Of a stretch of 64,000 bases of DNA, positions 52,801 to 62,576 are shown one piece after another; the first letter of the stretch is position 1, and each line of letters opens with the position of its first letter. The position numbers and the translations under genes were made by a program. This DNA is from an uncultured Persicobacter sp. (lineage in GTDB: Bacteria; Bacteroidota; Bacteroidia; Cytophagales; Cyclobacteriaceae), in the NCBI GenBank assembly GCA_947498325.1, contig CANMKE010000023.1:1-64000 (forward strand), written 5' to 3'. The notes beneath the pieces were generated by a model that made no database searches, was not told the origin of the DNA, and worked only from the letters and a program-made list of their open reading frames with translations.

Positions 52801-52817
52801 CCCAATACGTGTCAGGC
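52782..52817 (+). promoter_or_regulatory. Candidate programmed -1 ribosomal frameshift signal
   Basis: GGGAAAG at 52782-52788 is in the required register (X XXY YYZ: G GGA AAG) relative to the pfaA frame. After 6 nt (ATCATG), GCCTGAC at 52795-52801 pairs perfectly with GTCAGGC at 52811-52817 across a 9-nt loop. The pfaA stop TGA (52798-52800) lies inside the stem. After a -1 slip, reading continues GAT CAT GGC CTG ACC CAA TAC and enters the KR-DH frame with no stop. The joined protein would be about 2,511 residues. The same heptamer drives -1 frameshifting in phage lambda G/GT. Confidence 0.6.
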
Positions 52818-55274
52818 AATTATCCAGGCGTACCACGCGCTGCCGTTCGATTGAAATGGATTCCTCAGGCAGATCAGCTCATCATTAAAGGTAAAGTAGG
52901 TGCATTAACGGTACTGACCAACGAGGGCACAGCCCTTACGGCAACCTTATGTGAACACCTGTTGAGCCATGGGCATCAGGTGGTGGTATTGACTCCTCCT
53001 GAATCACTGGTAAGGAAAGCATTGGTAAGCCTTCCGGCTGGCGTAAAGGAAATTTTACTGCCAGAAATCAGCGATGAAGCCATAAAAAATGCGGTACTTT
53101 CCATGAATGCTCCCGTGGCAAATGTGGTGGCTTTGCACCCTCATTTCCGATTCCCATTGGGGCAGCTTGGTCGCCATTTCGAAACCGAAAAAGCATTGGT
53201 GAAAATGGTTTTCTTGCTTGTCAAACATTTGAAAGCAAGCCTGAACAAGCTGGCGGAAGAGCAGCGCACCAGCTTCATGACCATCACCCGACTCGATGGC
53301 GCACTCGGAACCGCCAACCCGGGGAATGTCTCGGTAGTGGGCGGTGGCCTGTATGGGCTGACCAAATCTCTGAACCTCGAATGGTCGAAGGTGTTTTGCC
53401 GCAGTGTGGACTTCGATTTAACACTTCACCCTTCCGCAGTGGCCGATTTGATCATTGCCGAGATGCATGATGCCGATCAGTGCATGAGCGATATCGCCTA
53501 CAATGCATCGGGGCAACGGGCAGTATTGGTGGCGGAAGAAATGCCTCCGCTAAAAGATACATCACTGACCTCTACCATTGATCAGCAGGCGGTCTTTTTG
53601 GTTACTGGTGGGGCAAGAGGCGTAACAGCAGATTGTGTAAAAGCGATGGCAACGACCTTCAAGTGTAAGTTTATCCTCGTCGGACGTTCCGCCCTGAGCA
53701 CCACGGAGCCGTCATGGGCAAATGGCATTGCTGACAGTCCCGGACTGAAAAGAAAAGCCATGGAATTCCTGAAGGCACAAGGGGAGAAACCTTTGCCGAG
53801 AACCATCAATAAATTGGTTGGTGGTGTGGAGGCACAGCGAGAGATTTTGGAAAATATGGCCTTCATGCGATCGCAAGGAGCAGAAGCCTATTATGTTTCG
53901 GCCGATGTAACAGATGTGGAATCGCTGAAAGCTGCCGTACAGCCGGTCGTTGCTAAAACAGGCACCATTACCGGCTTGGTTCATGGCGCTGGCCGACTCG
54001 CAGATAAACTGATAGAAGACAAAACGGAAGCAGATTTTGACGCCGTTTACGATGTGAAAATTCAGGGACTGCAGGCGGTAACCCAACTGGTGGACATCCA
54101 CAGTATCAAGCATGTGGTTTTCTTCTCCTCAGTAGCCGGATTTTATGGAAATGTTGGGCAAACCGACTATGCCATTGCCAATGAGGTGTTGAACAGAACA
54201 GCACATGTATTCAAGAAAAATCATCCTGAATGGCACGTAACGTCTATTAACTGGGGTGCCTGGGATGCCGGAATGGTCTCTGGGGAACTCAAGAAAATGT
54301 TTGAAGCCCACGGCGTGAGCCTGGTGCCTTCACAGGAGGGCCCCATAGCGATGGTCGATCAGCTGAGCACTGCTTTTGCAGATCAGCCACAGGTGATTTT
54401 GGGAGGAACTCTTCCTTTGGCCAAAGCACCAACGGATGGTGATTTAGCCAAGCACGTGATCAGCAGGGTACTGACGGAAGAAGCCAATCCATTTTTGGAT
54501 CATCATAAAATTCAGGGCAATGCCGTTCTGCCAATCATCAATGCTTCGGTATGGATGGCCCAATCGGCGGCAGATTTTTATGCCGGATATCAGGTGCACC
54601 GCGTGGAAGATGCCAAGCTGTTCAAAGGGATCGTCTTTGATGGCAAGCAGCCTCTTGAATACTTGCTGACCCTCGAGGAAATCAGCAAGGACGAGCAGCA
54701 GATCACCGTGAAAGTAACCATTTCTTCGGATAGCGGCGGAAAGCTGCCACTGAACCATTATCAGTCCACCGTACACCTGCTTGCAGATCAGCCGCAGGCA
54801 CCGATCTTGCCTTTACCACAAGTTCAGGCGGTAGAAGTGCAGGATGCTTCGGGAATTTATGCCGATGGCACACTGTTTCACGGAACGGATTTTCAGGGCG
54901 TAAAGCAGATTATCTCTGTAACAAAGGAACAATGCCTGTTGCTTTGTGAGCATCAGGGCGTAGCGCCAGAGCGTCAGGGGCAATTCCCTGTTAAAGCACT
55001 GAACCCATTCCTCACGGATATTATGTATCAGGGGCTTTTGGTTTGGGTACGGAAGTATCACGACTGTGCCTCCTTGCCCTTGCGTACCGAGTGGGTGGAA
55101 ACCTACAGCGCGTTGCCATTTGGCAGGCCGTTCTATGTTTTGCTGAAGGTATTGAAATCTGATGATTTCAGTATGGAAGCCGACATTGAAGCTTTCGATG
55201 CGGAAACGGGTGAACTGTATATGAAGAGCCACCGTGCTGGTGTAACCATCAGCAAGGAACTTGCCTGGAATTAA
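52809..55274 (+). CDS. pfaA: PUFA synthase PfaA, -1-frame part: KR-DH
   Basis: Counted from the GTG at 52809 this is 821 residues; read through from the slip site it begins at 52788. It carries a ketoreductase with an N-terminal structural half, the nucleotide-binding VTGGARGVT near residue 263, and the catalytic Ser/Tyr segment FFSSVAGFYGNVGQTDYAIAN near 440-455. A hot-dog dehydratase follows, with HKIQGNAVLP (HxxxGxxxxP) near 563. These domains normally form the C-terminal half of PfaA and act on the chains carried by its ACPs. The GTG has no clear ribosome-binding site and lies in the loop of the frameshift hairpin. The gene may be made only by frameshifting, or by re-initiation 8 nt after the pfaA stop. 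Confidence 0.9.
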   Translation: MSGNYPGVPRAAVRLKWIPQADQLIIKGKVGALTVLTNEGTALTATLCEHLLSHGHQVVVLTPPESLVRKALVSLPAGVKEILLPEISDEAIKNAVLSMNAPVANVVALHPHFRFPLGQLGRHFETEKALVKMVFLLVKHLKASLNKLAEEQRTSFMTITRLDGALGTANPGNVSVVGGGLYGLTKSLNLEWSKVFCRSVDFDLTLHPSAVADLIIAEMHDADQCMSDIAYNASGQRAVLVAEEMPPLKDTSLTSTIDQQAVFLVTGGARGVTADCVKAMATTFKCKFILVGRSALSTTEPSWANGIADSPGLKRKAMEFLKAQGEKPLPRTINKLVGGVEAQREILENMAFMRSQGAEAYYVSADVTDVESLKAAVQPVVAKTGTITGLVHGAGRLADKLIEDKTEADFDAVYDVKIQGLQAVTQLVDIHSIKHVVFFSSVAGFYGNVGQTDYAIANEVLNRTAHVFKKNHPEWHVTSINWGAWDAGMVSGELKKMFEAHGVSLVPSQEGPIAMVDQLSTAFADQPQVILGGTLPLAKAPTDGDLAKHVISRVLTEEANPFLDHHKIQGNAVLPIINASVWMAQSAADFYAGYQVHRVEDAKLFKGIVFDGKQPLEYLLTLEEISKDEQQITVKVTISSDSGGKLPLNHYQSTVHLLADQPQAPILPLPQVQAVEVQDASGIYADGTLFHGTDFQGVKQIISVTKEQCLLLCEHQGVAPERQGQFPVKALNPFLTDIMYQGLLVWVRKYHDCASLPLRTEWVETYSALPFGRPFYVLLKVLKSDDFSMEADIEAFDAETGELYMKSHRAGVTISKELAWN

Positions 55275-55280
55275 TTAAAT

Positions 55281-55404
55281 CCACCCCTGGCGCAAGCGTC
55301 CCGCTTGTGCCGGGGGTGGGTGATACTTTCTCGCAAGACGCTGTCTTGTGAGAAAGTACAACTATTCTATTGAATGGCTATCACGAGAGGGACTCTCGCG
55401 ATAG
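55281..55404. repeat. Three REP-like hairpins between pfaA and pfaC
   Basis: Hairpin 1 (55281-55319) has an 18-bp stem, CCACCCCTGGCGCAAGCG to its partner, with loop TCC and two G-T pairs. Hairpin 2 (55324-55358) has a 16-bp stem around GCAAGAC-GCT-GTCTTGT. Hairpin 3 (55378-55404) reads CTATCGCGAGAG-TCC-CTCTCGTGATAG on the minus strand. Hairpins 2 and 3 form the same opposed pair as the units in the array at 1-1075. They lie in the 183-bp gap between two genes that are probably co-transcribed, so they may stabilise or cut the message. Confidence 0.85.
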
Positions 55405-55457
55405 TTGCATTGATACGGGCAATGTCCTTTGTCAATCACAACCCACTGACACACAAC

Positions 55458-58400
55458 ATGAGTAATCATAAAGAAAAAATCGCCATCATCGGGATGGGAG
55501 GGCTTTTTCCCGGTTCTGATAACCTGGACCAGTTCTGGACCAACCTGATGGACAATAAAGACCTGGTGAGCAAGTCTGGAAAGGAACAGTTTGGTGCTGA
55601 GCCTGCAAAATACTACCACGACGAAAAAGGAAAACTTGACAAATGTTACTCCCTCCGCGGAGGCTATGTAAAAGATTTTCAGTTTGATGCGGAAGGATTT
55701 CAGCTTAAAGCGGACGTTTTGCTTCAGCAGGACAAACAATTTCAATGGTCATTATTTGTTGCCCGTGAGGCGCTGAAACATGCCGGATACTGGGGTAAGC
55801 CCATGGCCGACTGTGGCGTAATCATGGGTAATTTGTCGTTTCCCACCCAGCGTTCCCGCCAATTGCTTTCAGAGGTTTATGCTGATATGGCGCAGGAGCT
55901 GATCACCGAACTGACTGGCCACCAAGTGAAGGTCCCACCTTACCAGACCAATTATTCAGCAAGCCTCGAAAACACCCTGCTTTCCAATGCCCCCGCAGCT
56001 TTAATTGCGCAGGCTGTTGGACTGAAAGGCACACACTACGCCCTGGATGCCGCCTGTGCGTCTTCATTGTATGCCGTAAAGCTGGCGTGTGATGAACTGT
56101 TGAGCGGGAAATCCAATATGATGCTGGCCGGAGCGGTCAGCGGATCCGATCCCCTGTTTATTCACATGGGCTTTTCGTATTTTCATGCCTATCCACGCAT
56201 GCACGAAACCTCGGCACCACTGCAAAGTGCTTCCGGTGGGCTCACTTCTGCGGAAGGAGCGGGCATGGTGGTGCTGAAGCGCCTGTCGGATGCAGAAGCA
56301 CAGGGCGACCAGATTCTGGCAGTCATTGATGCCGTAGGGTTATCCAACGACGGCAAAGGTAAATTTTTGCTCAGCCCAAATCCCAAAGGACAAAAATTAG
56401 CATTTGAAAGGGCCTACGCTCAAACGGATGTTACCCCTCAGCAAATCGACTATTTGGAGTGCCATGCCACCGGAACACCACTCGGCGACAAAACAGAGAT
56501 GAACTCCATCAGTGATTTTTTTGGAAGCAATCCTCCACAAATTGGTTCGGTGAAATCAAATATGGGACATTTGCTGACCGCCGCCGGCATGACGGGCCTG
56601 ATGAAGGTAGTACTGGCGATGCGCGAAAAATTTATTCCCGCCACCATCAAAGTCGATGCACCTTTGCAGGTGGATGGCTGTAAGGTAGGCGGCGAACAGA
56701 TGGTGCTGGAGAATCAGGCGTGGAATGCCAAAAATGGCACCCCCCGTGCAGGGATTAATGCCTTCGGTTTCGGGGGAACGAATGGGCATATTATTTTATC
56801 GGCTTACGAAGAAGAACAGGAGCAACAAAGTACTTCTTCAGCAGAAAAAACAGCCGAGAAATACAGCCCTTCACCTTTGGCGATCACGGGGATGGACTTG
56901 CATTTTGGGGAAGTAACCAATTTGGAAGAGTTCTATTTCACGCTTTTTGAAGGAAAACAACATTTTCGCTCATTGCCTCCACGCCGATGGAAAGGCCTGG
57001 AGCAGTTGCCTTCGGTAAGTCGTTTGTTCGGCCTGCCCGAAGCAGAGAAAATTCAGGGCAACTGGCTGGAGTCCTTCGACCTGAATTTGCGCCGATTTAA
57101 AATTCAGCCTAAAGAAGCCCAGCGCCTGACCTTTCAGCAAACTTTAATGCTCAAGGTGGCCGATCAGGCACTCAAAGATGCTCAAATGGAGGGTCTTGAG
57201 GGTAAAGGCGCCAATGTTGCCGTGCTGATGGCCATGGAGTCTGAGCTCGAAATACATCACCGAATGGGGCGATGGGATTTGAGTTGGCAGGTTACACAGG
57301 CACTCGAACAGGCAGGCTTGTCGATGGAAGATGCCAAGGAATCTTCCCTGACAGGCATTCTTAGAAATGCGATTTTCCCAGCCTTTGATGACCACTCGCC
57401 AAGCGAGCATACCGGCTTTATCGGCAACATCATTTCCAGTAGAATTTCTGCTTTATGGGATTTTACAGGTCCATCATTTACCATTTCATCCAATGAAAAT
57501 GCGGTTTACAAAGCACTTGAAGTAGGACAAAACCTGCTGGCCACAGGCGAAGTGGACGCCGTAGTATTAGGGGCCATTGACTTGGCCGGAAGTTTAGAAG
57601 GTGTGGCGACGAGACACCACCTTCATCCGATGAATGACGGTACCGCATCATGCTCATGGAGCAAAGATACCAGCGGCTGGCTCGTTGGGGAGGGTGCCGG
57701 GGCCATTGTGCTCAAGCGCAAATCCGACATCACCAATGAGCGCGTTTATGCATATATGGACGGTCTGGCCATTGTGCAGTCGCAAAAAACCGACTTGCGT
57801 GGTGCCGTGGATAGCGAGACGATCAAATCCGCTGCCCAGCAAGCGATGAAGCAGGCAAAGGTAACCGCCAAAGAGGTCGGGCTGATTGAGGTGGCCGCAA
57901 ATGGCGTTGCACATGATGATGCCGCAGAGATGGAAGCCCTGAGTGCTTTATTCCCTAAAATGCCGCCGCTTGCAGAAGGGATGCCGGCTTATCCTACCAC
58001 AGCAATAGGAACAGCCAAAGCGCATATTGGCCATACTTTTTCGGCCTCGGGCATTGCCTCTATCATTAAAACGGCCCTGTCGTTGTATCATCGTTTTGTG
58101 CCGGCAATTCCACAATGGTCTGCCCCAAAAACAGAAACACAACTGTCGGACTCGGCTTTTTATTTCCCAACGGTTTCCACGCCATGGTTTCCCGAAGTTT
58201 ATGCCCAGCGTCTGGTGGCAGGTGTTCAGGGCATCAGTTCAGATGGTACCGCCGCTCACCTGATTTTGTCAGAAGGCAGCCACCCGACTTCCAGCAAAGG
58301 ATCAGCCTACCTGAAGAAAGGGGGCGCAAGGTTGTTTCCTTTTTCTGCACCTACGGTAGAAGCATTACAGGCGGAAATTTTTGCGCAGGTGGCTTCTTCG

Positions 58401-61400
58401 GCGGATTTCACGGATTTGTCGGATCGGTTGTGTGAAGCGTTTTCCACTTCTAAATCCGTTGCCGTGGCAGTAATTGTCGCCGCAAACCCAAAGGAACTTA
58501 AAAGAGAGCTGGCGCTTTTCGGTAAAAATCTGCTCAGCTGTGCCAAAGCCGGAAAAACATTGCAAACACCTTCGGGCAGTTATTTTACACCTAACCCATT
58601 GGGTGAAGAGGGTAAAATTGCCTGGATGTACCCTGGTGCGGGCTCGGCTTATATCGGTCTGGGAACAGCCTTGTTTCAGGCTTTTCCAGATTTATATGAC
58701 GTGATCCGATCAAGGGTAAACCATATGCAGTCGGCGATTTTTGCTCCCGAGATTTATCCCCGAAACCTGCATGCCCTCAATGAGGAAGAGCAACGTCAGC
58801 AACTTCGCAGATTGCGCAGCATGGCGCTGCCGATGATGTCGGCAGGTTGTACCTATTCTGCAATGCTGACCCATATTTATCAGGAAAAACTGGGCGTGCC
58901 AGGGGATGCCGTGCTGGGTTACAGCATGGGCGAAACCAGCTCGATGATGTATGCGCAGAATGTATGGAGCGCCAAATATATCGATCAGAAGTTTTTGACC
59001 TCCAACCTGTTTTCGGAAAAAGTAGGTGGGCGACTGACCCTCCTTGCCGAACACTGGGGCGTTACGCCCAAAGAAGCCAGAGGCCGATGGACGAGCTATT
59101 TGCTGAATGTGCGTGGTGGTATGTCGGGTTACAACACCCTGGCCGACTGGTGTACTGCCGAGCTGTTGCCGCTGCATGAAGAAGTCTTTTTGTCTTTTAT
59201 CAACACCGACGAGGAGATCATTATTTCTGGTGACCGTACCGCTTTGCTTCAGGCATTGGAAAAATTCGGTCTGCAGGGTATGGAAATCCGCAACAACAAT
59301 ATTGTACATCATGATTTCTGCCGACGGGAAACGGAGGCTTTCATTGAGATGCACATGTTGCCTATCGAATCGAAGCCACCACTCGCTTTTTATTCGGGCG
59401 TAACGGGCAAACCTTTACCGCTGGAACAACAGGCTTTGGCAGAAAATGCCATGGAGGTTTGTTGCCAGAAAGTGAACTGGCCAATGCTTACCCGCAGCTT
59501 GCATGCCGATGGGCACCGCCTGTTTGTGGAGGTGGGCGCCAATGCGACCCTCAGCCGCTGGACGGACATCAACCTGAAGGATAAGCCGCATGTTTGCATT
59601 CCTTCTGACCGCAAAGGGGTGAGTGCACTGAAAAATCTGTGTGCTACCACTGCCATGATGATGGCGCATGGTGTAGCGGTAAACCTTACTGATTTTTACA
59701 CACCGGAGGCAGAAAAGCCACAGGAGAAAATTTTAAATATCAGCCTGAAAACGGGGGGAGAGCCCTACCGAGAGTTTGCCCTGACGGCAACACATCGGGC
59801 GTTGTTTCAGACCGGCATTACCAAAACAGCCGTTGCCAGCACTAAAAATGGCCATAAAAGTCATTCGGAAATGCTTCAGCAGTCGGCAGCGCCATTACAG
59901 CAGACCGCTCAGGCAGCCACTACTGAAAATACCGCTACTTCTTTCGGGGGGGCGGCTCAAAAATTAAACATCACGGACAACAATCATATGAATACGACCA
60001 CTTTTTCTGTTGAAGCCCAATTGGGTGAAAATGGCTTGAAACTTCAGGATTATAATGATCCTATGTACCTGAATGGCAAAAAAGTCATTTGGGATGAAAA
60101 AGACCTTGAAACTTTTGCCACAGGTAAAATTGCCGATGTTTTTGGCGAGGAGTTTTCGGTGATCGACAGTTATAAGCGTCGGGTAATGTTACCGATGCAC
60201 CCTTATTTGCTGGTGAGCAGGGTAACCGACCTTAATGCCAAAACGCATGAGTACAAGCCTTCGACCGTAACGACGGAATATGATATTCCTTACGGCTCTA
60301 AGTTCACGACCGATCAGCAGATTCCTTGGGCAGTGGCCGTAGAGTCTGGGCAGTGTGATTTGTTGCTGATCTCTTATCTGGGGATTGATTTTGAAAATAA
60401 AGGGGAGTATGTGTATCGCCTGTTGGATTGTACGCTGACTTTCATGGATGATCTTCCTTATGAAGGACAAACGCTCCGTTATGATATCAGCATCAATAAT
60501 TATGTCAGAAATGGCAAAAATTTGCTGTTCTTCTTCAGCTACAAATGCTATGTTGAAGACCGCCTGGTATTGAAAATGGATGGCGGATGTGCTGGTTTCT
60601 TCTCCGATGCTGAACTGGCAGAAGGGCAGGGGGTTGTTTTCTCTCCTTCGGAATTGGCTGACCGTGCAGGACGTAAAAAGCAGTTCTTTACCCCACTTTT
60701 GGCGTGTGATAAAACGACTTTCAATAAGGAGGAACTGCGCAATATGGTTGCCGGTGATTTTGTGTCCTGTTTTAATGAGAACTACATCAGCAATGGTAAA
60801 AATAAATCTTTGCGTCTGCCTCCTGAAGAGATTCTGATGCTGGATCGCATCACGAAAGTGGAGCGTACCGGAGGTACTTCAGGTCTTGGCTATATTGAGG
60901 CGGTAAAAGACCTGAAAGCTGATGACTGGTATTTCCCTTGCCACTTCCGTGATGATGAAGTTTTGGCGGGCTCGTTACAGGCCGAAGGTGGCGGACAGTT
61001 GTTGCGCTTCTTCATGATGTATCTTGGGATGCAACGCCTGACAAAGGATGCGCGTTTTCAGCCGGTTTTGGGTGTTCCGCAGAAGGTGCGTTGCCGAAAA
61101 GAAGTACCTGCTAAAGATGGTCAGCTGATTTATAAGATGGACGTGAAGGAAATCGGCCTGACGCCGGAGCCTTATGTAATTGCCGATCTGGAGATTCATT
61201 ATGATGGCTACATTGCCGTATTTTTTGAGAATCTCGGCCTGAAATTGCAGGAGAAGGACAATCCGAATTACCTGAAATCAACCAAAAATTTGGTCAACGG
61301 CATTGAAGTGAAGCCGACCGAGCAACCGGTCTTGTTCAATGAGTCGCAGATAACGCAGTTTGCTTTGGGAAAAGTGAGTGATTGCTTCGGTCCGGAATAT

Positions 61401-62468
61401 GATGTTTATGAGGGGCGTTGCCTGTCACGTCAACCAAACACGGATTTGCAGTTTATCAGCAGGGTATTGTCGGTGGATGGCGAGCGCCATACCTTCAATA
61501 ACAGTCCGGTGATTACTTCCGAATATGATGTGCCGGCAGATGCCTGGTATTATCAGCAAAATGCCTCGCCGGAGATGCCGTATTCGGTATTGATGGAGGT
61601 GGCGCTTCAGCCTTGTGGTTTCTTGGGGGCGTACCTCGGTTCTACTTTGGCCTTCCCTGATAAGGATTTGTTCTTCCGTAACCTTGATGGTGACGGAGAA
61701 ATGGTGAAGTGGGTGGATCTTCGTGGCAAGACAGTAACCAATAAGTCCTGTTTGTACAGTCACACCAACTTGGCGGGCACCGTGCTTCAGCGTTACCGCT
61801 TTGAGTTATTCGTTGATGGGGAGTTGTTTTATAAAGGAACATCCTCTTTTGGGTTTTTCACCAAAGACGACCTCGCCTCGCAGGCAGGTCTGGATCAGGG
61901 AAAGATTGTCAAACCGTGGAAAGATGAGGCGAAAGCCGGAGGCATGAGCATTGATTTGTCGAGCCCTTTTGCACAGAAAAAATTATTCAGCCCAATATTT
62001 TCTGCATCGCCACAGCTGCATTTGTCGGGTCAGCAACTGAAACTGATTGACCGCGCAACGGTGATCAAGGACGGCGGAAAACATGGGCAGGGCTATGTGT
62101 TTGCCTCCAAAGAAGTGAAAGCACACGAGTGGTTCTTTACCTGCCACTTTTATCAGGACAGCGTAATGCCCGGCTCGCTTGGTGTGGAAGCGATGTATCA
62201 GGCGATTCAGTTATATGCTGTGCAACAGGGATTGGGTAAAAACCTGCAAAATGCGACCATTCAGCATGTAGGTGGTGCCCATAAAACGGTTTGGAAATAC
62301 CGTGGGCAAATTTTGCAGACGGATCATGAGATGAACCTTGAGGTACATATCAAAGAGGTGCGCACTGAGGGTAACCAAGTGGTGATTGTAGCCGATGCAT
62401 CCTTGTGGAAAGGTGAATTGCGGATTTACGAGGTGGAAAATCTTGGTGTTGAGTTGCGCGGTGCGTGA
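55458..62468 (+). CDS. pfaC: PUFA synthase subunit PfaC: KS-CLF-AT-DH-DH
   Basis: I place the start at the ATG at 55458 (2,336 residues), because the upstream in-frame ATG lies inside a REP hairpin and the KS family motif EKIAIIGMGGLFPG begins just after 55458. Domains: ketosynthase with Cys200 (DAACASS), ECHATGT and NMGHLLTAAG; a chain-length-factor-like second KS whose Cys position is Glu680 (TISSNENAV); an acyltransferase with Ser1156 (GYSMGE); and two FabA-like dehydratases with His1829 (CHFRDDEVLAGSL) and His2230 (CHFYQDSVMPGSL). It takes part in chain extension and sets double bonds. In many marine clusters the acyltransferase is a separate PfaB; here it is built into PfaC, as in myxobacterial-type clusters. 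Confidence 0.94.
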   Translation: MSNHKEKIAIIGMGGLFPGSDNLDQFWTNLMDNKDLVSKSGKEQFGAEPAKYYHDEKGKLDKCYSLRGGYVKDFQFDAEGFQLKADVLLQQDKQFQWSLFVAREALKHAGYWGKPMADCGVIMGNLSFPTQRSRQLLSEVYADMAQELITELTGHQVKVPPYQTNYSASLENTLLSNAPAALIAQAVGLKGTHYALDAACASSLYAVKLACDELLSGKSNMMLAGAVSGSDPLFIHMGFSYFHAYPRMHETSAPLQSASGGLTSAEGAGMVVLKRLSDAEAQGDQILAVIDAVGLSNDGKGKFLLSPNPKGQKLAFERAYAQTDVTPQQIDYLECHATGTPLGDKTEMNSISDFFGSNPPQIGSVKSNMGHLLTAAGMTGLMKVVLAMREKFIPATIKVDAPLQVDGCKVGGEQMVLENQAWNAKNGTPRAGINAFGFGGTNGHIILSAYEEEQEQQSTSSAEKTAEKYSPSPLAITGMDLHFGEVTNLEEFYFTLFEGKQHFRSLPPRRWKGLEQLPSVSRLFGLPEAEKIQGNWLESFDLNLRRFKIQPKEAQRLTFQQTLMLKVADQALKDAQMEGLEGKGANVAVLMAMESELEIHHRMGRWDLSWQVTQALEQAGLSMEDAKESSLTGILRNAIFPAFDDHSPSEHTGFIGNIISSRISALWDFTGPSFTISSNENAVYKALEVGQNLLATGEVDAVVLGAIDLAGSLEGVATRHHLHPMNDGTASCSWSKDTSGWLVGEGAGAIVLKRKSDITNERVYAYMDGLAIVQSQKTDLRGAVDSETIKSAAQQAMKQAKVTAKEVGLIEVAANGVAHDDAAEMEALSALFPKMPPLAEGMPAYPTTAIGTAKAHIGHTFSASGIASIIKTALSLYHRFVPAIPQWSAPKTETQLSDSAFYFPTVSTPWFPEVYAQRLVAGVQGISSDGTAAHLILSEGSHPTSSKGSAYLKKGGARLFPFSAPTVEALQAEIFAQVASSADFTDLSDRLCEAFSTSKSVAVAVIVAANPKELKRELALFGKNLLSCAKAGKTLQTPSGSYFTPNPLGEEGKIAWMYPGAGSAYIGLGTALFQAFPDLYDVIRSRVNHMQSAIFAPEIYPRNLHALNEEEQRQQLRRLRSMALPMMSAGCTYSAMLTHIYQEKLGVPGDAVLGYSMGETSSMMYAQNVWSAKYIDQKFLTSNLFSEKVGGRLTLLAEHWGVTPKEARGRWTSYLLNVRGGMSGYNTLADWCTAELLPLHEEVFLSFINTDEEIIISGDRTALLQALEKFGLQGMEIRNNNIVHHDFCRRETEAFIEMHMLPIESKPPLAFYSGVTGKPLPLEQQALAENAMEVCCQKVNWPMLTRSLHADGHRLFVEVGANATLSRWTDINLKDKPHVCIPSDRKGVSALKNLCATTAMMMAHGVAVNLTDFYTPEAEKPQEKILNISLKTGGEPYREFALTATHRALFQTGITKTAVASTKNGHKSHSEMLQQSAAPLQQTAQAATTENTATSFGGAAQKLNITDNNHMNTTTFSVEAQLGENGLKLQDYNDPMYLNGKKVIWDEKDLETFATGKIADVFGEEFSVIDSYKRRVMLPMHPYLLVSRVTDLNAKTHEYKPSTVTTEYDIPYGSKFTTDQQIPWAVAVESGQCDLLLISYLGIDFENKGEYVYRLLDCTLTFMDDLPYEGQTLRYDISINNYVRNGKNLLFFFSYKCYVEDRLVLKMDGGCAGFFSDAELAEGQGVVFSPSELADRAGRKKQFFTPLLACDKTTFNKEELRNMVAGDFVSCFNENYISNGKNKSLRLPPEEILMLDRITKVERTGGTSGLGYIEAVKDLKADDWYFPCHFRDDEVLAGSLQAEGGGQLLRFFMMYLGMQRLTKDARFQPVLGVPQKVRCRKEVPAKDGQLIYKMDVKEIGLTPEPYVIADLEIHYDGYIAVFFENLGLKLQEKDNPNYLKSTKNLVNGIEVKPTEQPVLFNESQITQFALGKVSDCFGPEYDVYEGRCLSRQPNTDLQFISRVLSVDGERHTFNNSPVITSEYDVPADAWYYQQNASPEMPYSVLMEVALQPCGFLGAYLGSTLAFPDKDLFFRNLDGDGEMVKWVDLRGKTVTNKSCLYSHTNLAGTVLQRYRFELFVDGELFYKGTSSFGFFTKDDLASQAGLDQGKIVKPWKDEAKAGGMSIDLSSPFAQKKLFSPIFSASPQLHLSGQQLKLIDRATVIKDGGKHGQGYVFASKEVKAHEWFFTCHFYQDSVMPGSLGVEAMYQAIQLYAVQQGLGKNLQNATIQHVGGAHKTVWKYRGQILQTDHEMNLEVHIKEVRTEGNQVVIVADASLWKGELRIYEVENLGVELRGA

Positions 62469-62486
62469 TAATCCAACATTAGTCCC

Positions 62487-62519
62487 ACATTAGTTCAAGC
62501 GTCCCGCTTGGACTAATGT
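62487..62519. repeat. REP-like hairpin between pfaC and pfaD
   Basis: ACATTAGTTCAAGCG-TCC-CGCTTGGACTAATGT pairs over 15 bp with one G-T wobble. The inner part CAAGCG-TCC-CGCTTG is the same core as in hairpin 1 at 55281. A shorter relative, CAAGC-GAGAT-GCTTG, follows near 62538-62552. Both lie in the short gap before pfaD. Confidence 0.85.
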
Positions 62520-62576
62520 CTTCATTAAAGGTTGATCCAAGCGAGATGCTTGACCAAAAAATAACAGCATATAACA

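Noticed and set aside
55374-55457. Upstream ATG at 55374 for pfaC
   Set aside because: It lies in a REP hairpin, and the added 28 residues have no counterpart in the ketosynthase family.
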